Positions 35,132-44,285 of a DNA stretch of 64,000 bases are shown piece after piece. The position numbers and the translations under genes are program-made. The notes under the pieces are model-generated. The model was not told where the DNA came from. It worked only from the letters and a program-made list of their open reading frames with translations, and searched no databases. How positions within the stretch are numbered: the stretch's first letter is position 1; each line of letters opens with the position of its first letter. This DNA is from Polychytrium aggregatum (lineage: Eukaryota > Chytridiomycota > Chytridiomycetes > Polychytriales): NCBI RefSeq assembly GCF_025602895.1, contig NW_026516234.1, positions 186,001 through 250,000 on the forward strand, in the 5' to 3' direction.

Positions 35132-36415
35132 TCAGAGCTTTTGCACATAGTTTCCGGGGATCAGTCCCAAGTCGAGCAGTCTGATCTTGACCCGGGCCTG
35201 CGACCCGCGGATCGTCAGCTTGACGCCCGTCAGCCAGCCCTCGCCATAGGCCTTCTGGTATCCAACAAACTCGCGCAGCTTGGTCCCGATGACACTGGCT
35301 TCGGGCTCAAACTCGACTTCTTTGAACGGGAATAGCGCTTGGATGTCGCTGTCGCCGCTGGGATCGCTGCTCACCAGGATGTTGTGCTGCGAGTCGACCG
35401 AGTTGCCCGAGTCCACGAGTGCGCCCATGCCGCTTTCGTCGAGATCGTCGACGCTCGCCCACCGGTCCCGTTCTTCGGACTGGCCGGCATTATTGCCAGT
35501 GTTGAGATTTGTCGGCTCCGAGCCGCGTAGTGAGTCGCGCTTGGCCGAAGGCAGGCCGGAGGAGTGATTTGTGCTGGCTGGAAGGTCGGAGGCTGCCGCA
35601 GCCGGTTGGGCTGTTGAGTTCGGGGCTTTGGCCGAAAGCGTGTCCGATTCGGGTGTATGAATAGCAGCAGCAGTAGCAGCATTGGCGCTGCCATCGACAT
35701 GCTTGGCAGCTTCCAGGCTCGTCGGAGGGGTCTGTGTCTCGGGAACATGCGGCTGCTTCCGTGGCACAATCTCAGCGACAATTAGCTCGTTGCCTTCCTT
35801 TATCGACATCTCCCACTCGGTTACCTTCGAGAACTCAAAGGCGGCCTTGACGCAGTAAAAATCGAGCTGATCAGACGGGTGCTCGGTCGAGTCCTGGTTT
35901 AGGTAATGCGCCAGCATCGGAGCAATGTCTCGCTTCAGATCGATGCTATGCTTGCTCAGCGGCTGGCCGCTACTGTTGAGAATGTGGGCGGTGCCGGCGC
36001 CAGTGCCGGCGCCGGAGCCGGGGCTGACATCGTCTTCCTCGACATCGGAAGAGAACAGTTCCTCATCGGCCGGCCCATACTCGGGATCATCGTCACTGTC
36101 GAGCCCTGGACTATGCGAGTGGTTGTTGGTCCAGTGGCGAGGGTCGCTCTCTGCATAAGCAAAGTCCCGGATATGGACTCGCGAGGCTGCATGGGCGGCA
36201 GAGTCAGAGGCAGAGGTAGAAGCAGAGGGAGCGGCGGCGGCTTTGGTCTGGGCGGCGGATGCCTCGTCGAGACTGGTTGCTACGACAGCTTCCTTGTGCG
36301 CATCTGTGGCATCGGCGGATGGGGCCGGCTCGCTCGTTGCGAGGAGCCCGTTGAGGGACAGCCCAGCAGGGTCGGCGCTGCTCCAATTGGCATCGGGTGC
36401 CTCGAAGGCCTTCAT
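35132..36415 (-). CDS. Protein with interrupted SH3-like domain
   Basis: Single exon, 427 aa, start at the first true ATG (MKAFEAPD). Residues 1-150 are Ala/Ser-rich and acidic. A short conserved-looking helix follows (KRDIAPMLAHYLNQD). From about 188 the sequence CVKAAFEFSKV..EMSIKEGNELIVAE has the first three strands of an SH3 domain (ALYDF..ELSF..GD.L.V). The matching last strands, GEGWLTGV..DLGLIPGNYVQKL, occur only at the extreme C-terminus (about 391-427), with the ALYDF-ELSF and GWW-GxxGLFPxNYV halves separated by about 170 low-complexity residues. Fungal SH3 proteins typically act in actin and polarity pathways; no partner is inferred. Confidence 0.65.
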   Translation of the reverse strand: MKAFEAPDANWSSADPAGLSLNGLLATSEPAPSADATDAHKEAVVATSLDEASAAQTKAAAAPSASTSASDSAAHAASRVHIRDFAYAESDPRHWTNNHSHSPGLDSDDDPEYGPADEELFSSDVEEDDVSPGSGAGTGAGTAHILNSSGQPLSKHSIDLKRDIAPMLAHYLNQDSTEHPSDQLDFYCVKAAFEFSKVTEWEMSIKEGNELIVAEIVPRKQPHVPETQTPPTSLEAAKHVDGSANAATAAAIHTPESDTLSAKAPNSTAQPAAAASDLPASTNHSSGLPSAKRDSLRGSEPTNLNTGNNAGQSEERDRWASVDDLDESGMGALVDSGNSVDSQHNILVSSDPSGDSDIQALFPFKEVEFEPEASVIGTKLREFVGYQKAYGEGWLTGVKLTIRGSQARVKIRLLDLGLIPGNYVQKL

Positions 36416-37105
36416 TTGTGGCAATGGTGTTCAGGGAGGGCTCGGTCGAGCTGGCTGGAAGCGGATTCTGGCGTGTTGATGCCACAGAGAGCCAGGAGGG
36501 TGGATGAGGCGATGGATGAGGCGACGGATCGGCGAGATACGGATCGAGATGACGGATGGGACGGCGTGCGAGACCAGACGAGACCAGACGAACGGCGATG
36601 AGGCCAGAAGAAGACAGGACCGATGGATGATGGCAAGAAGCGCGGCAAAGACAAACCAGGAAGGAATCCCCAAAAAGGCGAGGCCAGGGCGGAGGCAGGA
36701 CGCGGAGACGAGCGCAGACGAGGGCAGCGAAGCGATCTGCCACGGCGATGGGAAGGACTGAGGGACGCTCCGGGCCGAGAGCGAAAGGCGGTACATATGC
36801 CCGCAGTGCGCTCGATTGGGCGACTGTCCGGTGCCTTGCCCGCTGCCGCCCTGACGATGGGGCTGCAGCGCGCTGGTCTGGCTCCAGACTCCTGAACAGA
36901 GCCATCCCGACTCAACATGCTGAGAGCGGGATGCAACAGTGGTCCAGGGCGCAGCGTTCAAAGGCAAGCACCAGCAGTGCCAAAGCAGCAACACCAGCGC
37001 CATGTCCTCCATCCGGAAGAAACTGCAGATGGCCCGTATCCAGACTTTCCCGCTCCCGTCACTTGGTTCTGAATGCGCTATATTGGGCGATGTACCAAAC
37101 AACCA
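36416..37105. other. Intergenic
   Basis: Promoter side of the SH3 protein and 3' side of the coiled-coil gene. No features beyond short GATGGATGAGGCGA-type duplications near 36500-36560. Confidence 0.45.
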
Positions 37106-39164
37106 CTACGACACTCGCGAGTGTTTTGACTGGGACTGGTTCGGATCTGCCTCGCCCTCGTTCGGACGCTTCTGTCCTGCGAGCGCTGGCTCCTGCGGTC
37201 CGGCGTTTTCGATTGGTGCCGGCTCTCCGATCGGCGCTTCGCTCGGGAAGGTTATCCGCGAGAGGTCGCCCAATACGCCGCTGTGGTAGTCCTGAATCAG
37301 CTGCTCGATGATGGGCTTGGCAAACGACGAGAGGGCGGTCTTCAGTTGCTCCTCGAGGATCGAGCTGGGCGTCTCTGTCATGTTCGCGATGGTCTTGACA
37401 TGGTTGAGCGAGCTTTCGTACTCCTCGACCTGGGCTTTGGCTTGCTCGTGGAATAGCTGCAGAAGCGAGCGTGTGAGCTGGTATTTGGCCGATATTGCAG
37501 CGAGGCGTTTCCGGTTGGGTGGCGCTGGAGCACTCGCTCGCCTTTCGTGCAAGACGGCAGGACGACGATGCGACGAGGCGATGGCGACGTGGGAGCTTGG
37601 TCTCCCGGTTCACCGGCATCCTTCCGCATCGCCCTCCGCACTGCAGGCCACCACCACACACCCACGAGCCATCGCTTACCTTGAGGTTGGTGATATGCTG
37701 GTCAAACTCGGCTATCCTTGTCTTGGTTGCCGATTCGGCCTCGTCGACCATGCGCGCCAGTTCCATGTACTGCTGGATGACGAGATTGGATGGCTGGGCA
37801 CTGGAGTTGTCCACCGAGCTGCTGAGCAGAGCCTCGATCCGGTCGATGCGCTCTTCCAAGAGCTTCTGGCGCTCCAGCTCCTGATCCAGAAGAGACAGCG
37901 CGTTTTCGAGCTCGGGGTCGATTTTCTGCTGCTCCTTATCGATTTCGTTCCGGAACTCGCGGACCTCGGTTTCGATGGTCACCAGCCCCTCGTCCTGCTT
38001 TGTCAGAAGATTCTCCAGATTGTTGTTGAAGTTTTGGAGGAGCTGCATCGGATGTGGCGGCGTCAGCGGCAGGATGTCTCGTGGGTCTTGGTCAGCGGCT
38101 GCCAGCTCCCGCTGTAATGTTGGCAACCAAATAGGCCAGTCTGGGGCTACGCCGAGCTGCCCCCTCCCCTCAAAAAAAGAGTAGATCTGGAGGGGGCAGG
38201 CCCGTTTGGTAGCAACAGGCATACCTCATTGTCTTGCTCGCGGCTCGTGATTTGCTGCTCCATAAAAGTGAGAATCGAGCCAGAGTTCTTCAGCCTGCCA
38301 CTAATTTCCTGTTGGATTTGGTTGAAGGTGCCGACTGACCTCTGGCGTTTGTTCGGACGAGGCACCGTCAGTGGAACGGCCAAAATCCAAGATCGCGAAG
38401 CAAACATGAGGCACCAAGCACCAAGCAGGCAAACTGCGAGATCCGATGCCTGCAGCGCCGCTATGCGCGAGGGAGAAGCAACATCCTCAGCATCAGCATC
38501 AGCATCAACATCGACATCGACATCAAATCAAGCTACCTCGTCAATGAAGTTCAGAAGCATCTTTTCCGAGCTGGCGAGCTCTTGCTCGAACAGCCGTTGC
38601 TTGGTGTCCCGCTCGCACTTGACTTCGTCCAGATCATTCTCTGCATCCGGCAAGACGGCGCCCAGCCAGATCCGCAAGCAAAAAAGCGTCAGCCAAACGA
38701 CACTGCCTACACTGCCTACACGCTGTCGTCAAAAGAACGAGAACAACCCGCATAGGCAGGTGCATATACTGCGCTGGAAGGGAGGGGGCAACCCGTCGCC
38801 ACCGCAGTCAGAATCTGCAGGGATCGCAAAGCCATCGCTATCGTGACGGCCACCAGGTCCAGCCAGCCAGCACACCCACAGCCAGCCGGAGCACGCCGGT
38901 ATTGGCTGATGTTCATGGATAAAAATGTGAATATGAACATGGATATGATATGGACTGGAGGGATAGTAAATACATGGGGGGGGGGAGCGTACCGAGCAGG
39001 GACTGGACTTTGGCGTTGGGGTGGACGGCATGCTTGATCCGGGAGAGCTGCTGTTCAATGTCCTGCAAGTGATCCTCAGCCAGCTGCGAGTCCTTGTAGG
39101 CCGATGTCGTCCCGTACAGAGTCCCGATAAGACTCTCGAGGCTTTCGTATTCTTTCGTTATCAT
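37106..39164 (-). CDS. Long coiled-coil protein, unrecognised
   Basis: Five exons proposed: 38993-39164, 38537-38640, 38225-38341, 37680-38042 and 37106-37456 (about 369 aa). The acceptor of the last exon could alternatively lie slightly upstream (CAG at the TACCAG site near 37477). Nearly the whole protein is heptad-rich helix: EYESLESLIGTLYG, LQDIEQQLSRIKH, LDEVKCERDTKQRLFEQELA, LEERIDRIEALL, AESATKTRIAEFDQHITNL. A short hydrophilic tail follows (QKRPNEGEADPNQSQSKHSR). I do not recognise the family; structural proteins of nucleoporin, kinetochore or spindle-pole type look like this, but that is only resemblance. Intron 1 is about 350 bp and contains a poly-G run. Confidence 0.65.
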
Positions 39165-39820
39165 CGTGTGCAGACGCCGGCCTTGGGTCTCTGGACAGGT
39201 GGCGAGCGGGTGCAGGGGGGAGGCTCGGGCGCAGATGCTGTCCAGGGCGGGCTTTTGCTGTGGGGAACGATCACCAACGGCGGTCCTCGATGGAGCCGGT
39301 TCGAGCCGGCGGTAGCTGTGTGTGGCTGTGTGTGGGAACGATGCGGTAGTGCCAGCAGGGAGTACATGCAGGCGCAGAGAAAGGACGACGACGACTGCTA
39401 TGGGATATGGGATATGGGGGGGGGGCTTTGGGGTTGTATTCGATGCTGTGGGATCAGACAGAAACAGCAGGTGAGTCCGAGGCGGTTCTTTGGGCCAAGG
39501 AGATCCCAGAGAGTGATGGTGTCCATCCTGATGTGCCTGACCAGCAACCAATGGCTTTGGGCACCCGAGTAGCTGGCCAATGTCCAGCCAAACGGGTGTG
39601 CTGTGTTGCTTTCTGCGGCAACTTTAATTCAGAAAACTGACACAAAGGAGTGTACAGAGAGCCTTCACTCCATGCTGAACCTGAAACGCAGTCCAGACAA
39701 CCCCACTCCAGAATCAAATGCACAGACCATGCAGCCCCGACTCATCGAGTATGTATCTGTTACTCGATCGCCTCGTCCACAATGGAAACGTGTCACGGAT
39801 CTTGGCGATGGGTGGATGCT
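39165..39820. other. Intergenic
   Basis: Upstream of the coiled-coil gene. Contains a poly-G run near 39418-39424; no exon recognised. A minus-strand in-frame extension of the coiled-coil gene exists but is Pro/His-rich and unlikely to be translated. Confidence 0.45.
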
Positions 39821-40699
39821 TCAAGATGTCGGAGAGAAACTGCCCAATCGAGCGTATGCAAAGGCATCCAGCTGGCCATATTGCTCGGCATCAAAGTACT
39901 TGCTGTGCCATATCGCGTATGGCGAGCCATCGTTGAGATTCATGAACAGCACCCTGACTTCGCCGGGTTGGATTTGTGGGTCAGTGGCGGTGAATTTGCG
40001 CCGGATGAATGTGCCCCTAGTCCTGGTCGGTGATGCACGAGCGGGTGAATGCCTGGACTTCGATGGGAATCAAGGCTTCGGAGTCGATGGGTCTGCTGGG
40101 ATCAGGGGCATTTGGGAATCGTTGGATTAGCTCGCCAATGAAGACATACTTCCAGGCATCCATGAGGACTTTTGATTCCAGTAAGCTGTCACAGGAAGCT
40201 GGTTTGGGCTCAGGATGAGCCTTGGTTTCTTCTGAGCAAACTCCATGGGGGAAATGGATGATGACGATACCTGTGAAGGTGGCGTGGTTCGAGTCGGAGG
40301 TGAATACAATGATTTGGATGTTGTTGGTGGCGAGCATGAGCTTCCATTTGGGCTCGATTTGGATGGTAGACTTGCAGAGATCACGGTGACCTGTTTCGCT
40401 GCCAGCTCACACAAATTGGCCTTCCTCTCCGCCTCAGAGACGATGGCGATGGCCATGAGGGCCAGTGTGGGTGCATCGTCGGTGCGGGATGTTTTGAGTT
40501 GCTCGCAGATGATTGCACCGCGGCGAAGGTTGCAGAAGTTCTTGGACAGAGCTGCGTCTGTCAGCTTCAGGAGGAGACTGTTACCATGATTGACATCAAA
40601 GACGCTCAGGGAGATGAAGTCCAGCATAGAGTCGATCCGATCCTCGCAAGTCTTGACGATGGATCGGGTCATGTCCATCACCTTGGTGTCGGGTCTCAT
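39821..40699 (-). CDS. Hypothetical protein, exon structure uncertain
   Basis: A minus-strand gene is likely because two exons splice cleanly: a segment coding VLMDAWK ends at donor GTATGT (about 40149) and joins, in frame, after acceptor GACTAG (about 40019) to GTFIRRKFTATD..EVRVLFMNLNDG..YAIWHSKYFDAEQYG, stopping at 39821. Upstream, STIQIEPKWKLMLATNN..IIVFTSDSNHATFT is a plausible beta-rich exon (about 40280-40380). The start may be the ATG at 40699 (MRPDTKVMDMTRSI..). The junction between the first two exons could use several donors. An alternative is an unspliced 190-codon frame 40127-40699 with a Ser/Pro-rich end. No family recognised. Confidence 0.4.
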
Positions 40700-42112
40700 T
40701 GCTCCTTCGCCGTCTCGGATCAGGCAGAATCGGCAATGTCCCAACCGTATCCCGAGGTGCTTGCTCTGGCAGATGACCACCCTGGAGCCGCTGAGACCAA
40801 CGTGCCTGGCAGCGGGCCGACTGGCAGAGCGTCCGACAAAGGGCAGCCAGCGCAGCATCGGCGAGACATGGGCGGCTGTGCGCCTTGGTCCTTCTCAGTT
40901 TCATCCGTCGCATTGCTGGATTGTACCAGCCTCCATTCTCGCTCTCTTGGCCTTGGCCTTGGTCTTTTCCGTCTTTCCGACCCAGTCATTTCGCATTCCT
41001 TGCCTCGTTGTCGATTGGATGCGACACCAACCCCACCAGCTCCCCCCATCCATTCATGCATGCGGCTGGTGCGCTCGCAGCAGAGTCATGCGGGGGGGGG
41101 ACACTTGGCGAGCCCATGTCTCCATTCGTCTCGGTGCTCTGCTGGTATCTGTGCTTCGGCCATTCCGATTCCTCGCACACGTCCATGGAATCCAGCGGCA
41201 CCACCATCATCTGACCCTGGGCATCTGACCAAGCAGCCACCTCGTGCTGCGTACAGGGGAGGGAGGCGCACTGTACTTGCCCAGCAAATGTACATACAGG
41301 CAATGTACTTTTGCTGAGCTGCGGCTCTGCAGGCGGCTGTGCGGGGTGGTCCTGCTCTCGTTGGAGAAGAGCGTGCCTGGCATTGCCGCTCCGAGGCGCT
41401 CAGGCGAATGTACTCCTCTCGCAAAGCACAGCCCCCTGCCTTCCTCGTTTTCGCAGCCCGTCGTTTCATGAGCGGGTCGATTGGCGGCAGTCTCTGTGCC
41501 CCCACCAAACAGAGCGAGGCTGGTGTCGGTCGCCTGCCTTGCTGCCTCGGGCTGATGGTGCTCTGTGATTGCTGCTGACACCGCCAACAAGGTCCGGCTC
41601 TGGGTCACGCTGGGAAACGAAAGCCGCTGACCAACCGCCTGTGTGGGGGCGCATGTCCCATGAGCAAGCATCGCTGCCATGGATGGCCGTCCCCGACTCT
41701 TGCCTCTTTCTTGGGAGGCCCATGTCCGTCGTCAGCCAGACAACAGGGCGGTGCTGTCTCAGTCTCGCGCGGACTGGACTGGATTGGATTATTGGGCGCT
41801 GTCCCGGCGCAGCGTCGCAAAGGCGGCGAAAAGAAAAGTGCTGGGTCATCAGGCTCGATCGCCCTTCAAGCTCCATCGCCCTTCAGGCTCGATCGCCCTC
41901 CACAACACGGCAGTGGTGGGGAAGAATACACTGGCGCCGCCAGTGCTTTGCTTGATGTCGGGGTTCCCGCGAGCCACGAAATCCGCCATATAAATACCGG
42001 TCTGCTCTCCCTCCAGCTGCTTTCTCAGACACACTCCTCCAGCCAAGCCAAGGCCAGACCCCAGCTCCCAGCTCCCCTCCTCCTCTCTCTGCCGCCCTCG
42101 TCTACTACCGCC
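40700..42112. promoter_or_regulatory. Divergent region upstream of C1A peptidase
   Basis: About 1.4 kb. The peptidase-proximal part has direct repeats of GATCGCCCTTCA type (about 41857-41905), a TATA box (41989-41996) and a pyrimidine-rich leader. The rest shows nothing recognisable; open frames around 41470-41900 are not called. Confidence 0.5.
41989..41996 (+). promoter_or_regulatory. TATA box of the C1A peptidase gene
   Basis: TATAAATA, 117 bp upstream of the start codon, followed by a CT-rich stretch. Good match to a eukaryotic TATA element. Confidence 0.65.
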
Positions 42113-43579
42113 ATGCTCATCAACGCCGGCTTTGCCCTCACGGCCTTCCTCGCCCTCTCGGGTGCTGTCGAAGGTGCCCGCACCAAGAAGGGCGGCAAGT
42201 GGTCCAAGTACATCAAGTCGCTCGACAAGTCGCTGGGCTCGGCCGAGAGCACCTCCCGTATGTCCACCGAGGCCAAGGCTCTGTTCAAGGCCCACACCAC
42301 CCAGCACAAGGACTCTACCTTCAAGGGTCTCGTCCAGAAGGTCAAGGACCACTCCAGCTCCGACAAGTTTGCTGCCAGCATCGTCGCCAACGACCAGTCC
42401 GTCGAGAACATTGCCAACCAGGTTTTTGTAAGTATTTGGGAAGGGATGGAGGGTGTCTGGGCTCGCTCCAGGGCTGCAATGGTCCATGCTTGCGTCGTCC
42501 TGGCCCAGGAATGTTCCCACGCTCAACTGTCATGCTTCTGGTGCACTGCCAAACGCTTCGTTGATTCCCATGATTCGATGTACTCCTGCGCGACGCGATG
42601 CACTCTTCCACAATTCGATTCGATTGGCTTCGATTCGATTAGATGCGCTCATCCCGGACTGACACCTTCCTCCGCTGTCCTCGCCGCCTCACAGGGAAGC
42701 GATGCCTCTGATGTCCATATCGCCGCCGTCCGTGCCGCCATGCTCCCCTCCTCGTGGGATTCCCGCGACAAGAACTGGGTCTCCTCGATCAAGGACCAGG
42801 GCCAGTGCGGCAGCTGCGTCGCCTTCTCCTCGGCCGCCACCGTCGAGAGCACCTTCCTCAGCCAGACCGGCAACAGCATCGAGGTCTCAACCGCCGACAT
42901 CTTCTTCTGCCTTGCCGCTGGCCAGGCCCAGTGCAGCACTGGATGGTACCCGCATGCCGCAGCCGGGGCCATCTCCCAGAACGGCGTCGTTGGAGCCGAC
43001 TGCTTCCCTTACACTGCCGGCACCGGCCAGGACCAGCAGTGCAACGACGGCAACTGCCAGCGCACCGGCGGCATCTCCCAGGCCTCGTTCGGCAGCGTCG
43101 ACGAGATCAAGCAGCATATCATGACCTATGGCGCCGTCTTCACCGCCTTCACTGTCTACAGCGACTTTAGCAACTGCTGCACCAACAACCAGGTGTACAT
43201 GCAGCGATCCAACCAACAGGAGGGTGGCCACGCCGTCTCGATCGTTGGCTGGGACGACAACCGACAGGCCTGGCTCTGCAAGAACTCCTGGACCACCTCC
43301 TGGGGTACCGACGGCTTCTTCTGGATCGGCTACGGACAGGCCGGCATCGGCTCCACCAGCGAGACCTTTGGCTTCACCGTCTCGGGCAACAGCCCCAACC
43401 CTCCTTCGCCCGGCCCTCCCTCGCCTCCTCCGGCCGCCGACTGCTCCAACGCTGATCCCTACAGCATCGTCTGCCTGGACTCGTCCGAGTTCTGGTACTG
43501 CGACCCCGCTGGCCCCATGGAGTATGCTTGTCCCAACGGCTCGACCTGCACCGGCGATGTCAACAACCCTTGCCAGTAA
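42113..43579 (+). CDS. Secreted papain-family (C1A) cysteine peptidase with C-terminal Cys-rich module
   Basis: Two exons, 42113-42427 and 42695-43579 (399 aa). Signal peptide MLINAGFALTAFLALSGAVEGA. A short propeptide rich in Lys/Ser follows; I do not see the usual ERFNIN pattern. The mature domain starts near LPSSWDSRDKNWVSSIKDQGQCGSC: oxyanion Gln in DQGQC, nucleophile Cys at residue 146, then VAFSSAATVES (Val replaces the usual Trp after the Cys). Catalytic His lies in GGHAVSIVGWDD and Asn in CKNSWTTSWGTDGFFWIGYG. A Pro-rich linker (PNPPSPGPPSPPP) leads to a C-terminal module with about six cysteines (DCSNADPYSIVCLD..WYCDPAG..YACPNG..CTGDVNNPCQ) that resembles small carbohydrate-binding modules. 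Likely an extracellular degradative enzyme. Confidence 0.92.
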   Translation: MLINAGFALTAFLALSGAVEGARTKKGGKWSKYIKSLDKSLGSAESTSRMSTEAKALFKAHTTQHKDSTFKGLVQKVKDHSSSDKFAASIVANDQSVENIANQVFVSIWEGMEGVWARSRAAMVHACVVLAQECSHAQLSCFWCTAKRFVDSHDSMYSCATRCTLPQFDSIGFDSIRCAHPGLTPSSAVLAASQGSDASDVHIAAVRAAMLPSSWDSRDKNWVSSIKDQGQCGSCVAFSSAATVESTFLSQTGNSIEVSTADIFFCLAAGQAQCSTGWYPHAAAGAISQNGVVGADCFPYTAGTGQDQQCNDGNCQRTGGISQASFGSVDEIKQHIMTYGAVFTAFTVYSDFSNCCTNNQVYMQRSNQQEGGHAVSIVGWDDNRQAWLCKNSWTTSWGTDGFFWIGYGQAGIGSTSETFGFTVSGNSPNPPSPGPPSPPPAADCSNADPYSIVCLDSSEFWYCDPAGPMEYACPNGSTCTGDVNNPCQ

Positions 43580-44285
43580 ATAGATCCGAACCGACTGCTC
43601 CAAATGGCATGACTCTCCTGCTGGAACAGCGCCTTGCCATCCCTTCCGTCAGCCCCACAGATTGACTCTATGGTGCTGAGAGCTCTCGCCGGGCCGTAAG
43701 CTCCCTCCCCTACTCTATGGTCCACCCAAGACACACACACTCTCTAACAACTACCCCCCAAACCTAAGCTGCGCACCGCACAGTCTGTTCAGTGAATTGT
43801 GAATAAAAAGAAAGAAGATATGTTCGATATTGTTCGATCGACCAAAGGCACCTCCGCAACGCATGCGCTGTCGGGTTTTGTAAAGTGTGCAGGGGCCGCT
43901 TGTACTGGAAGAGGTGTTGGTTTGAGGAAAGCACTCAGTTGTGTAAGCAAGCAAGGTGGAATCAAGTACTCAGTTGTCAGCAACCAAGCAAAGTGGAATC
44001 CGAGCATTCAGATAGAATCAAGCAAAGTGGAAATCGAGCATTCAGTTGTAATCAAGTAAAGTGACATCCAGCGCCACCAAAGTCAGGTCAGGCGGCATTG
44101 GATGAAGTAGAGTCAATCAAACGAGTCAAGAAAAAAGAAGAAAACAATATAGAGTAGAAAGGTCTTTGGAGAGATTGTCGAGGCGTCTGGGCCAGGTGAT
44201 CAAGAAACAGCCAACAGCAGCGCAATCGTGCGTGTCCGACAGGAATGCATCCACATCGGTGAGGCGCAGTGAGAGGACGCAGCCG
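43580..44285. other. Convergent intergenic, AT-richer
   Basis: 3' flanks of the peptidase and the cysteine-rich membrane protein. Base composition is visibly more AT-rich than its neighbours, and CAAGCAAAGTGGAATC-like direct repeats occur at about 43950-44060. Confidence 0.55.
43802..43807 (+). terminator. AATAAA polyadenylation signal for the C1A peptidase
   Basis: Hexamer about 220 bp after the stop codon, in an AT-rich stretch. Confidence 0.4.

Noticed and set aside
41470-41900. Open frames on both strands upstream of the C1A peptidase, one running in frame into it
   Set aside because: The peptidase has a clear signal peptide at the ATG at 42113 and a TATA box at 41989; upstream frames are promoter sequence.
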